In this document: positions 7,087 through 16,400 of the stretch, one piece after another
How positions within the stretch are numbered: position 1 is the first letter of the stretch
Layout of the letters: every line of letters starts with the position of its first letter
Origin: Ignavibacteriaceae bacterium
GTDB taxonomy: Bacteria; Bacteroidota; Ignavibacteria; Ignavibacteriales; Ignavibacteriaceae
Assembly: GCA_013388515.1 (NCBI GenBank)
Contig: JACAFC010000197.1
Location: 1-32,794, forward strand
DNA length: 32,794 nt
Direction of reading: 5' to 3'
Translations under genes and position numbers: made by a program
Notes under the pieces: generated by a model
What the model saw: the letters and a program-made list of their open reading frames with translations, nothing else
Database searches by the model: none
What the model was told of the DNA's origin: nothing

Positions 7087-7158
7087 TCACACACTCCTTG
7101 CTTTATCCAAGCGGTTTTTTACTAACTCGGCAACGGACCAGTCGTCTTCTTTATTGTC
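7087..7158 (-). pseudogene. Decayed methyltransferase C-terminal tail, copy B
   Basis: Minus-strand 7158-7087 reads DNKEDDWSVAELVKNRLDKA then RSV and a stop, nearly identical in DNA and peptide to the terminal part of copy A (5463-5401). It is cut off upstream by the 52-bp GGCGTCTCTGCG repeat. No start codon or further domain is present. It lies on the other side of the TAC module from copy A. Confidence 0.6.
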
Positions 7159-7208
7159 CTGGCGTCTCTGCGTAAAATTATTTTTCTTGCAAAGCCGCAA
7201 AGACGCTA
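7157..7208. repeat. 52-bp imperfect palindromic repeat (GGCGTCTCTGCG family), copy 1
   Basis: It matches 13407-13458 at 47 of 52 positions, with no gaps. GCGTCTCTGCG near one end pairs with CGCAAAGACGC near the other with one mismatch, so it can form a hairpin. Repeats of this wording (lower-copy REP-like elements) are scattered in many bacterial genomes. Here it interrupts the run of methyltransferase relics. Confidence 0.65.
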
Positions 7209-7217
7209 TATTTTTTT

Positions 7218-7372
7218 TCAAATTTCAAATCTTTCATACTCTTCTCTGCTTATTATTCGCTCAATTTCCGGGTCTATTATTTTCACTTCCTCGTATGTGA
7301 GGTTGTAGAGTTTGTAAACCATTCCTCAATCACTCCTCACTTTATCCAAGTGTTTTTTACTAACTCGTAAAT
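7218..7372 (-). pseudogene. Decayed methyltransferase tail, copy C (with a 34-codon open frame)
   Basis: From 7372 the minus strand shows the ELVKN segment, one base short, then a damaged LDK-R-S segment ending in TGA. Then ATG at 7322 opens a 34-residue frame, MVYKLYNLTYEEVKIIDPEI then ERIISREEYERFEI, to a stop at 7218. Copy A has the same junction (stop, one glycine codon, ATG GTT TAC AAA), so A and C are duplicates of one ancestral segment. The 34-residue peptide resembles the last residues of Eco57I-like methyltransferases and is unlikely to be a gene on its own. Confidence 0.55.
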
Positions 7373-7431
7373 AACCAGCGGCATAATTCCTTAAAAGTCT
7401 TTTGGCTTTAGCCTGATTATAATGTGTCCAT

Positions 7432-9645
7432 TTAATTACTCATCATCATATTATAATGCTCAATATGTCCAGTGATTTCAAAAATTTTCTTGAATACAAT
7501 TTTAAATTTGTCCATTTGTTCATTAGTAATAGATACATTATAATCATCTATAATCTCGTGTGAACCAGCATTAACCCAAGCGAACAAACTTTTACATATT
7601 AATTGCTCTTCTTTTTCAAATTTTTCAATCAATTCGTGTTCGTTTATATTGGCAAGAAACTTAAAGTAAAACTCTATAATCCTACGCATTGAATTTTGAA
7701 GTGAAATACAATCACTTGCATTACGCTTAACATCATCCCATAAAAGTTGGTAACTGGTTTTTATAGGACAAGTTTCATATTTATCAATGAAACTAATATT
7801 AAAATTTTTCCTAACAATAAAATAGATAGTATCACTCCGATTATTGTAACAAGATTCCCTGCTTGAAATAAAAGTTATTTCTTTAAAGAAATATGCATTA
7901 TGTGTAAAAATGAAAACTTGTTTAATTGTGCCTTCGTTATTTCTAACATTATCTAAAGTCTTTCTTATTAACATTGAGACAATGAATAAAACATCTGAAT
8001 CAAAACTTGATACTGGGTCATCTATAACAAGCACCTTATCCTGATTTATATTTTCTTCTGGATTTTCAACACCGTATACAAAATGATAGAAATACAAGAA
8101 CACTAAAAAGTTTCTTTCACCTTCGCTTAATGTTTTTTTGGCATCTGAGCCATCATTCCGAATTACTTGATAATGTTTTTCATCTTCCGAAGCTTTTAGC
8201 TTAAAACCCGTAAAACCAAAATTTTCCAATATCTTATTTATTGCATCAACGGTTGGTTTTACGCTTTTTATTTGCTTCTCTAATTCCCCGATTTCTTTCG
8301 TTGTATCTGTAATATTTTGTTCTTTTTGCTGTATTTGCTGAGATATATTTTTAATTGCTTTTTCTATATTATTATTCTCTTTTACATAATTAACTACATC
8401 ATTTTTTAATAATTCAAAAATAAATCTCCATATTTCATTATTTAAAATTTGCTTTTCACTTTCTTTATTATCAATCAACCTGTTATGCTCTTTTATATTT
8501 TCATCAATTTCAGTTAGAATTACATTTATTTCTTCGACCACGTTTGAGTATGGTTTAATTTCTATTTTCTCACTTGGGTTATTTTGTTTTTTCACAAGTA
8601 ACTGTTTATTCTGATTGATTATTCCATCGATTATATTGTGTTTATCCCTAATAATAGATTTCTTTTCATCAATGTATTTATTTGATAGCAAAAGTAATTC
8701 TGAAAAATATTCTTCTACCTTTTTTGCTAAATCAGAATAATTTTTAACATAGTTATTTAACTCGCTAAGTTTTTTTTGATAAGTCTCGTCAAAATACTCT
8801 TCCAATTTTTTTCGGAAATCTTCGGATGTTTTTTGCTGACAGAAAGGACAAATATAATTGCCATCTTCATCAATATTTTGATCATAATATTCTTTACCTT
8901 GTTTTACCCAATCGTGATTATGCAATTTTTCAATCATCCTGGCTATATCAATATCTTTCTTACCAACGATTGATAATTTCAGAATGCCTTGATTATCTTC
9001 AATTGATTTAATCTCTTCTAATGTATTATCATCTAAAAAAATTAGTTCATTTATTTTTGAAACATCACTGCCATAGAGTAAATCATATTTCTCTTTAAGT
9101 TTTATTCTATATAATAATGCTGAAGAATTCGAATTTTGAGCTAATATCTCATTAGCAAATTTTTCTTTGCTTCCTTTATATCCAGTAAAAAACAAATCAA
9201 AATCATTTTGCAAATCCAAATAACCTTTTTGCCAGCAAGTTTCTTTAAATTCTTTAAATAAGTCAGTTTGTTCTAGTTCTTTTTCCGCCTTTGTTCCGTT
9301 TAAACTTGTTAATTCTTTCTTTAGTCTATCTAAATCACTCTTTTTGTTTATTATCTCTTCTTCAATCTCTTTTGCTCCCTTACCAATTGTGTAAATTCCA
9401 CTAAGTGAATCTTTAGCATAAAAATAGTCTCTTACAAAATCTTCATTGTAAATGATAGTTTTTAATTTGTCATTCCCATACCATTCAACATTACAATAAT
9501 TATATGCATCTGGATTTGCTAAAACTCTAGTTATAGTGGTTTTACCTGAACCATTAGCCCCATAGAAAAAATTGATTTTTCTTAGTTCTTCTAAATTTAC
9601 TGCGTTTTCAAATGGTGTAGTATGAAGTTTTATACTATTTATCAA
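7432..9645 (-). CDS. AAA_13 ATPase with PrrC/RloC-like anticodon-nuclease C-terminus
   Basis: The 737-residue protein has an ABC/SMC-type split ATPase: Walker A GANGSGKTT at 29-37, signature LSEGE at 506-510, Walker B VLVIDDPVSSFDS at 538-550, and switch His in FTHN near 580-583. Between them is a long coiled coil with one CPFC at 266-269, like the zinc hook of RloC. The C-terminus has Arg654-x-x-x-Glu658 and His696 (MRRIIEFYF ... NAGSHEI), matching in order and similar spacing the Arg-Glu-His triad of the PrrC anticodon nuclease (R320, E324, H356). It probably senses DNA damage or phage attack and cleaves a tRNA. The start is TTG, 14 bp after the methyltransferase stop, with GAGG five bases upstream. 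Third gene of the defence operon. The ATPase call is firm; nuclease activity is inferred. Confidence 0.82.
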   Translation of the reverse strand: MINSIKLHTTPFENAVNLEELRKINFFYGANGSGKTTITRVLANPDAYNYCNVEWYGNDKLKTIIYNEDFVRDYFYAKDSLSGIYTIGKGAKEIEEEIINKKSDLDRLKKELTSLNGTKAEKELEQTDLFKEFKETCWQKGYLDLQNDFDLFFTGYKGSKEKFANEILAQNSNSSALLYRIKLKEKYDLLYGSDVSKINELIFLDDNTLEEIKSIEDNQGILKLSIVGKKDIDIARMIEKLHNHDWVKQGKEYYDQNIDEDGNYICPFCQQKTSEDFRKKLEEYFDETYQKKLSELNNYVKNYSDLAKKVEEYFSELLLLSNKYIDEKKSIIRDKHNIIDGIINQNKQLLVKKQNNPSEKIEIKPYSNVVEEINVILTEIDENIKEHNRLIDNKESEKQILNNEIWRFIFELLKNDVVNYVKENNNIEKAIKNISQQIQQKEQNITDTTKEIGELEKQIKSVKPTVDAINKILENFGFTGFKLKASEDEKHYQVIRNDGSDAKKTLSEGERNFLVFLYFYHFVYGVENPEENINQDKVLVIDDPVSSFDSDVLFIVSMLIRKTLDNVRNNEGTIKQVFIFTHNAYFFKEITFISSRESCYNNRSDTIYFIVRKNFNISFIDKYETCPIKTSYQLLWDDVKRNASDCISLQNSMRRIIEFYFKFLANINEHELIEKFEKEEQLICKSLFAWVNAGSHEIIDDYNVSITNEQMDKFKIVFKKIFEITGHIEHYNMMMSN

Positions 9646-9659
9646 ATTAACCTCATTGT

Positions 9660-12600
9660 TTATTTTTTCCCCATATACATTTCTTCCACCATCTCGTCCA
9701 ACTCTTTTTGTATTTCTGATAAATTATTTTCGGCTTCTATTTCTTTAATTTTCCCTTCAAACTTTTGCTTTTGGTTATTATAAGCTCTCTCAAATATATT
9801 TTCAAATTGTTTTAGCTGGTCAGGTGTTGGTATAATAATCGGCAAGAGTCTAGCATCGTTTATTTGAAACGTTTGTGTGTTTTTAATAAAAGAAAATACA
9901 TATTCACTTACAAATGTAGAATTTAAAAGACAAACAAAATAATATTCTGGATATTCATTGTAATCCAAAGAAAATAAACTCATACTTTTTACATCGTGTA
10001 TCCCATTTATCTTAATTCTACATTTTATATTTAACGTATGAATATCACTCCAGCAAAAACCTTCACGGAAATAGAACTGAGGATTTCGGACAACAGGCAT
10101 CCCTTCGCCCTTTTTACCAGAGTTTTCTTTTAAAAATTTCACATTCTCTCTACTCCAGTCTATATAGTACGGTGTAGGGGCATACCAGCGGTTACCGTCT
10201 TTATCGCCTTTATCATACGGAACAAAAGTTTTTGTTCCTTTTATTCCATTTAGTTTCTCATCTTCTGTTAGTTTATCTAAATCTGCAATTTCTTCTTTAC
10301 TTACAATACGATAAAGCCAGCCTTGTCCAAAAACATCTCTTCCATACTTTTCTTTTAAGTCATCAAAGAGTTTTCTAATTTCTTTTTCTGAAAGATTTTC
10401 TAAAAATGTTTGAGCGTCTTGCTTTGTTTTTATGTGTTGTTTTTTACAAAACTCCGTAGCCAAAAGTAATTTCTCGGGTCTTTGCTTCTTTACATTATCT
10501 GCCCATTTGGTTTCTTCTAATACTCCAACATATTTACCATTATTAGCTGTAGCTAAACCTTGTCCACCTTCTGTAATCAAACCCAGCAAAGTTATATCAC
10601 CAGGTCTTAGGTTTTTACGATATTCATCTAACTTTCTTTTGTTTTTTTCAATGTTTTTGCTGGTGGAGATTAAATCCCACCATTTATGTAGTAATTCATT
10701 TACTGTTTTACCTAACTTTTCATAAATTTTTATATTCACCGTAGTTGGAATAAAAAATACTTTATTTGGGGCAGCAGAAAAAACAATTTGCTTTGATTTG
10801 TATCTATCAGGATTAGATAAATTTGTTTTGCCATCTAAAAAAATAGTGTTATGAGATTCATCAACTATTTGCTTTTGAACAATAGCAACACAAGTATCAA
10901 CCATAGCCGATTCGAAAGGATTTGCGGTATCAAACAGTTGGAGGATTTTATTTCTTAAAAGGAGTTCTCTTAAATTCTTTTTGGTTTGTATAGTCCAGAA
11001 AGTTTTTGAAGAAATATAAGCAAGAATACCATTTTCTTTGAGTAGATTTATTCCTTTGAAGTAAAAGTGGTTGTAGGTATCATCAGCAAAGCCATATTGT
11101 TGCTCAAGTTGTTTTTTATCTTGTGAATCTACTCCTTTTGTTGAAATATACGGCGGATTACCAATCACAATATCAAATCCTGAAGATTCGGATACTTTTA
11201 TTCCAAACATCCATTCTGGGTCAAACCAATCGGAGTGTGTGTTTTGGTCGAAAGGATCCCAGCTTGTAATTTTTTCTGCAATGTCGTTTTGAAAACCATT
11301 TTGTTTTAATGCAACTTTAAGTTGTTCTCTTAATTTTTTCTCTTTCTTTTGAAGTTCAACTTTTTCTTTTCTGCTGTTGGTGTAAAATATTTCTTCTCTA
11401 ACTTCAAATAATTTCTTTTCAAGTGATTCAATTTCGCTTGAAGTTAAACTCATTTGCGTTGGTCTGCTCAATCCAATTAAAGTATTTGCCGCAACAAATT
11501 TTGTTTCAAGGTTTGGTAAGGCACGAATATCACGATTTGGTTTTGTGTCATCAATTTCTTGCTCTACCAGTAACGAAATAAAAAATCTAAGTTTACTTAT
11601 CTGTATTGCAATTTCCTGAATATCAACGCCATAAATACAATTTTCAATCAAGCCAAGTTTTCTTATATAATCAACTGACTTATTCAATAAAGATTTTTCT
11701 GTTTCATCTTTTATTTCTGGAGGAACTCTTTCAAGCAATTTCTTTTTCCAGATTTTATTATCGGGGTCAAGTTTATGGAGAGCAAGCACAAGTTTATGCA
11801 AAATTCCCATTGGAAAAGCACCGCTACCACAAGCTGGATCAAGAATTTTTATATTCTCAATTGCTTCAATTAATTTTATAGTAGTTTGTTCATCAAAAGG
11901 ATTTTCATCGGAAGCATAATCGAAAAGTAAACGAAGGTTATCTTCAGATATTTTATCATTATTATTAAGAGAAGTTTTTAAATGTTCAATCAAAGAGTCA
12001 TTTACCATATACTCAACAATTTCCCTTGGCGTATAATAACTTCCGGTTGCTTTTCTTGCTGTTTCAGAAGTTTCTGGCACATAAGCAGCCAATAAGTTTT
12101 CAAATACTTTACCTAATAGTTCTGGGTCTAATGCAACATCCTGGTCAACAGGTGTGTTTTCATCAATTGTAAAGTTGTATCGTTTAAGTATGGTTAAAAG
12201 CCCGGTAACTTTTTTATTCTTACCTTTGTCAAGATATTTTGATAAGTCGACATCATTTTCTTTATCGAGGAAAAATATTTCATCTGGAACTTTTAATTTG
12301 GTTTCATTCTTAGGATTATCAGAAAAACAGTCAATTCTTATTACTTCAGTACCTATTTTTTTATCTAGGCATTCAAACAAACCACCATTTAAGAATGGCA
12401 CATTTTCAAATTGTTCTATAAATAAATTTTTGTCTTTTATAAATCTGCTATAACGATAATATCCTTGTTGAAGGTACGCATCGCTTAAGTATCCTTTTTT
12501 CTCAGCTTCTTCAACAAATATTCTGCTTTCCTTATCATCTTTTTTCATTTTTGTATTAAGCGTAGCAAAGAATAAATTTTGAAGTATTGCTTTATAGTAT

Positions 12601-13337
12601 GTGCTGCCAGTATTGTCTTTGTAATATATGATTTTGTCAATAAAGGATTTTTCAAATAGTGTAGAAGGAACAAGTTCTTTTTCCTTCATAAACCAGATGA
12701 AAATTATTCGTGTAATTAAACGAATAAGACTTTTAGCATTTCTCTTTTCTCTCTCTTTTTCTTCATCATCAGGAAATTCTACTTTATCCATTGCCCAGAA
12801 ATACCAGTTAGCAATTTCCTGATAGAATTGTTTGGTTACTTTTTCTACACTGAATGCATCAATGATTTTATCGAGCGAGGTAAAATCAGCCTCGGTAAAT
12901 TGTTTTATGAATGTTTTGTTAGTTTGGTCTTTGTTTACAAAGTAAGTAAATCTTCTAAAGTTGCTCCAGTCTCTTTTGCCGGTTGAAAGGGGAATATCAT
13001 AAATCAATGAAAAGCGAAAATCACCTTTGTCATCATAGAAAATGAAAAAGCCGGCAATATATTTTTGAGCATCTTTAAGAAATTTTTTGCCAAGTGTGTA
13101 TTGTGCTTTTTTGCCAGAGCGTTCAGAGAGTGGTTTGTTTACTTTAGCAGTTACAACTACAATTAGATCATCATTATTAACCTTAAATTCACCAAATAAA
13201 GATGATTCAGAAAACTGAACATCATTTAATTGGGTTAGTTTTTCTTCAACCAGTCGGAAAGTTCTGGTTTTAGCTCTCAGAAGAGAGTGCAGATTATAAT
13301 CGTTGAATTGGTGAATAAGGTTTTCAATTTCTTTCAT
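9660..13337 (-). CDS. Eco57I-like N6-adenine DNA methyltransferase (type IIG/BREX-PglX-like architecture)
   Basis: Counting from ATG at 13337 the protein has 1225 residues. Motifs run in gamma-class order: GSYYTPREIVEYMV (about 432-445), SAM-binding ILDPACGSGAF (498-508), IYGVDIQEIAIQISKLR (568-584), and catalytic NPPY (727-730). A C-terminal target-recognition region includes VVRNPQFYF. The N-terminal region (to about 190) has the pattern of large Eco57I-like enzymes (ERSGKKAQYTLGK, FRFSLIYDI) but no nuclease motif I can defend. It should methylate adenine in a specific site and so mark self DNA. A longer reading from TTG at 13382 would add 15 residues, but these lie in repeat-derived sequence, so the ATG is preferred. 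Stop is 14 bp before the ATPase start. Nuclease and motor functions are probably supplied by the helicase gene upstream. Confidence 0.88.
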   Translation of the reverse strand: MKEIENLIHQFNDYNLHSLLRAKTRTFRLVEEKLTQLNDVQFSESSLFGEFKVNNDDLIVVVTAKVNKPLSERSGKKAQYTLGKKFLKDAQKYIAGFFIFYDDKGDFRFSLIYDIPLSTGKRDWSNFRRFTYFVNKDQTNKTFIKQFTEADFTSLDKIIDAFSVEKVTKQFYQEIANWYFWAMDKVEFPDDEEKEREKRNAKSLIRLITRIIFIWFMKEKELVPSTLFEKSFIDKIIYYKDNTGSTYYKAILQNLFFATLNTKMKKDDKESRIFVEEAEKKGYLSDAYLQQGYYRYSRFIKDKNLFIEQFENVPFLNGGLFECLDKKIGTEVIRIDCFSDNPKNETKLKVPDEIFFLDKENDVDLSKYLDKGKNKKVTGLLTILKRYNFTIDENTPVDQDVALDPELLGKVFENLLAAYVPETSETARKATGSYYTPREIVEYMVNDSLIEHLKTSLNNNDKISEDNLRLLFDYASDENPFDEQTTIKLIEAIENIKILDPACGSGAFPMGILHKLVLALHKLDPDNKIWKKKLLERVPPEIKDETEKSLLNKSVDYIRKLGLIENCIYGVDIQEIAIQISKLRFFISLLVEQEIDDTKPNRDIRALPNLETKFVAANTLIGLSRPTQMSLTSSEIESLEKKLFEVREEIFYTNSRKEKVELQKKEKKLREQLKVALKQNGFQNDIAEKITSWDPFDQNTHSDWFDPEWMFGIKVSESSGFDIVIGNPPYISTKGVDSQDKKQLEQQYGFADDTYNHFYFKGINLLKENGILAYISSKTFWTIQTKKNLRELLLRNKILQLFDTANPFESAMVDTCVAIVQKQIVDESHNTIFLDGKTNLSNPDRYKSKQIVFSAAPNKVFFIPTTVNIKIYEKLGKTVNELLHKWWDLISTSKNIEKNKRKLDEYRKNLRPGDITLLGLITEGGQGLATANNGKYVGVLEETKWADNVKKQRPEKLLLATEFCKKQHIKTKQDAQTFLENLSEKEIRKLFDDLKEKYGRDVFGQGWLYRIVSKEEIADLDKLTEDEKLNGIKGTKTFVPYDKGDKDGNRWYAPTPYYIDWSRENVKFLKENSGKKGEGMPVVRNPQFYFREGFCWSDIHTLNIKCRIKINGIHDVKSMSLFSLDYNEYPEYYFVCLLNSTFVSEYVFSFIKNTQTFQINDARLLPIIIPTPDQLKQFENIFERAYNNQKQKFEGKIKEIEAENNLSEIQKELDEMVEEMYMGKK

Positions 13338-13406
13338 AGTTAAATCCCATTTTAAGTTTCTCGCTAAGTCGCTAAGTGACAAAGACGCAGTTTTAATTCT
13401 TTGCGT

Positions 13407-13458
13407 TCCTGGCGTCTCTGCGTGAAATTCTTTTTCTCGCTAAGCCGCAAAGGCGCTA
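13407..13458. repeat. 52-bp imperfect palindromic repeat (GGCGTCTCTGCG family), copy 2
   Basis: It matches 7157-7208 at 47 of 52 positions. It fills the gap between helicase and methyltransferase genes, and its edge supplies the helicase stop codon (TAG, 13456-13458). A related fragment with TCGCTAAGTCGCTAAG and AAAGACGCA lies at about 13359-13388 and overlaps the possible TTG start of the methyltransferase. Confidence 0.65.
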
Positions 13459-16400
13459 AATCATTTTGTTAAGTATTGCTATAATAATTTCTTTTTCCTC
13501 TTTACCAAGTTTTCTTTTTTCTTTTTCAAGATAATCTTCACCTAATTCTTCTTTGATTGATGTTATTTCTTCTATCGCTTCCTTCAATTCTGTATTGTTT
13601 AATTTAAGATTTGCAATTCTTCTTATTGTATAATCCGGTAAAGTACCGTAATCAATTAAATCTTCTTTTAAGGTTCTTATAAATTTTTTAAGACTTAACA
13701 GTTTTTCATTTTGATTTACCTTGAGCAGATAGTCAATATTTGTTAATGCTTTCTTTTCATTACTCTGAGCAGATGTTGGCGTATAAATTTTTTCTTTAGA
13801 TTCTTTGGCTGATTGATACATTTTCCAAAAATCTTCATCAATACTTAAACCTTTTTCATTAGGTTCGCACTTAATTTTATCGAGCACAAGTTCAAGTGAA
13901 GAATCATTAACTTCAGTTTTGCCGTCATACGTTTTTACAGTTTTTAAGTACATTCGGTTTTTCATAAAACAAACAATCATCTCATTTTCATTAGATTGTT
14001 TTGTTACCTTAATTCGTTTCGGCATTTCTGTCAGCAATTTTTCTAATTCGGGATGCTTGCTCTTAATTTTAAGGTAAAGATTAAGCACTTTGGTATAAAA
14101 ACTTTCCTCTTCACCTTCTTCAGGATTTTGTAACAATTTCTGAAACAGTTTTGCTGGTGATGGTTCTTCTTCAGGATCAAATATTTTAGAATCCTCACCA
14201 AGAGTATTATGAATCATAAACATTTTATTCTGTGCAATTTCTCTTGATCTTACGAGTTGTGCACCCTTTTCTGTCGGAAAGAAATTTACTATGTAAAGTT
14301 TTTCAAAAACTTTTTTGCTTATACGATTTATTCTTCCCAATCTCTGAATGACACGAACAGGATTCCAGGGAATATCATAATTGATGACCATTCCGGCACG
14401 ATTAAGGTTAAATCCTTCACTTAGTTTATCGGTAGAGAGAAGAATATCATAATCATCATCTTGTTTTTTTACTGAAGCATCAAAGTTTCTATTGATTTCA
14501 GAAATTTTCGACTCCGGAAGAGAGCCGGTAACTACAAGAGTTCTTTTTCTGATTTCCGGTTTTAATTCTTCTATTTTATCACTCACATATTTGACTGTGT
14601 CAGCATATTCAGAAAAGATTACAATTTTTCTTTTAGGTTCGCCGGAATTGGAGGGTTTGCTTAATTCTTCCTGCAAGTGTTTTAACAAGCATTCTGTCTT
14701 GGGATCTTGTTCAATCAGTTGAAACTTTTCAAGTTTTCTTAGAACTTCATCAAACAATCTTATATCAGACTTTATATCCTCAATAAACCCTTTACCATCT
14801 TTAAATTTTTCTATTTTATATCTTTTATGTTTTTTTGGATATGCACCAGCTGTAATCTGCTTTTCATAATCCTTTAATGCTTCTTCAATTTCGTCCGGTG
14901 ATTTTTCCACAATACTTTCAAGCAATTCCCTGTCTAGAATGTACTCCCCTTTTAGTGGGTCACCTTTGCCTGTTTTCTCAATAAACTCTAATACAATTTT
15001 ATTAATTCTCTTAAAATTTTTAATACTCCGCTCAAACGCACCAAATGAACTTTCAAATCTTTTAACTATCAATCTTCGCATAATATCGAACAAGTTGCGC
15101 TGTTGCAATAATTCACGGTTCTTTTCGAAATCTTTCTCCTCTTCATCAAACAGATTCTGACCGTGGCCTGTTTCATAAATAAATGGAAGATAAATCGCAC
15201 CCTTAAATAGTCCACCTTCATTCGGGTCCTCAAAATATTTTGCAATAATTTCATCATAAAATGAGGATTGCTCTGAAGTCAGTTCATAAAACCATTCTTT
15301 GGGGTCATCAACAACTGAAAGCTCTTTAACTTCGTTTTTATAATTTGGATTTTTAAGAAGGTCTAATCTGTTTCTTCTTATAGTAATCGGTTCGATGACA
15401 TCTCTTATTTGTTTTGCGAGCTGGTGTGTTCTTCTTTTAATTTTGCTCAGATCAATTGAATCCTCGCCGAAGAAAGTTCTGTAAAGTTGTTTGGCAGTTT
15501 TGGCTTTTTTTGCGTCTCTTGAGTTATAATTTTTTCTTATAAATGCAAGTTTATCAAATAAATAATTAATTGCTCTGAATACAAAAATTAAATCACTACC
15601 AAGAGTTATGCTTGATTTTTTAGGGGTTATAAATAAATTCAGTAAAGCTAAAACATCTTCGGGTTTGTTATTAAAAGGCGTAGCAGTAAGAAGAATTACT
15701 TTTTTATCTCTGCAAATATTCTTTAATAATTCATATCCTTTAGTATCCTGATTTCTGAATCTATGGGCTTCATCAACAATAACAACTTCAATATCATCAT
15801 TTGCTTTTACGAATTCTAATGTTTTCTCAAGATCGCCAAGTGAACGAACTTCCCAGTCATACAGCTGAAACTCATTCAGATATTTTTTCCAGCCTTCAGT
15901 CATATTATCGTCACCGATCAATCCTGGTGGACAAATAACTACTCCTCTTGATCTAAGATTTTTTGCAACCATACAAGCAATAATTGTTTTACCGAGTCCA
16001 ACAACATCAGCAATAAGAACTCCATTATGATTTTCTATTACTGACAACGCCATTTCTACGGCATCAATTTGATATCGGTAAAGTTTATATCCTTTATCAG
16101 TCAATAATTTTTTAATTGCTGTAGAAATTTTTTTGTGCTGAAAAGAATCTAGATAAGTTTTTAATACTAAAGTGTAAGCTTCAAACGGTGATATTTTTTT
16201 TATCAGAGTTTCATTTTCAATTAATTCTATCAGTCGCTTTTTAATATCATCTGCTTCAGTAATTTTAACACCATCTTTCCAGAGATTATCAAAATATTCT
16301 TCTGCATCTTCAAAACCATAATCAGAAATTTCAACATTAAACTCACTTTGAGTTGTAAGCCCTGCTTTAGTAAGATTGCTGCTTCCGGTTATAAAAAGTT

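Noticed and set aside
7218-7322. A 34-residue small gene (MVYKLYNLTYEE...)
   Set aside because: Copy A of the same sequence is broken by a stop, and the peptide looks like a methyltransferase tail, so it is treated as a relic.
13338-13382. Fifteen-residue N-terminal extension of the methyltransferase from a TTG codon
   Set aside because: The extension is encoded by sequence related to the dispersed repeat, and an ATG lies directly after it.
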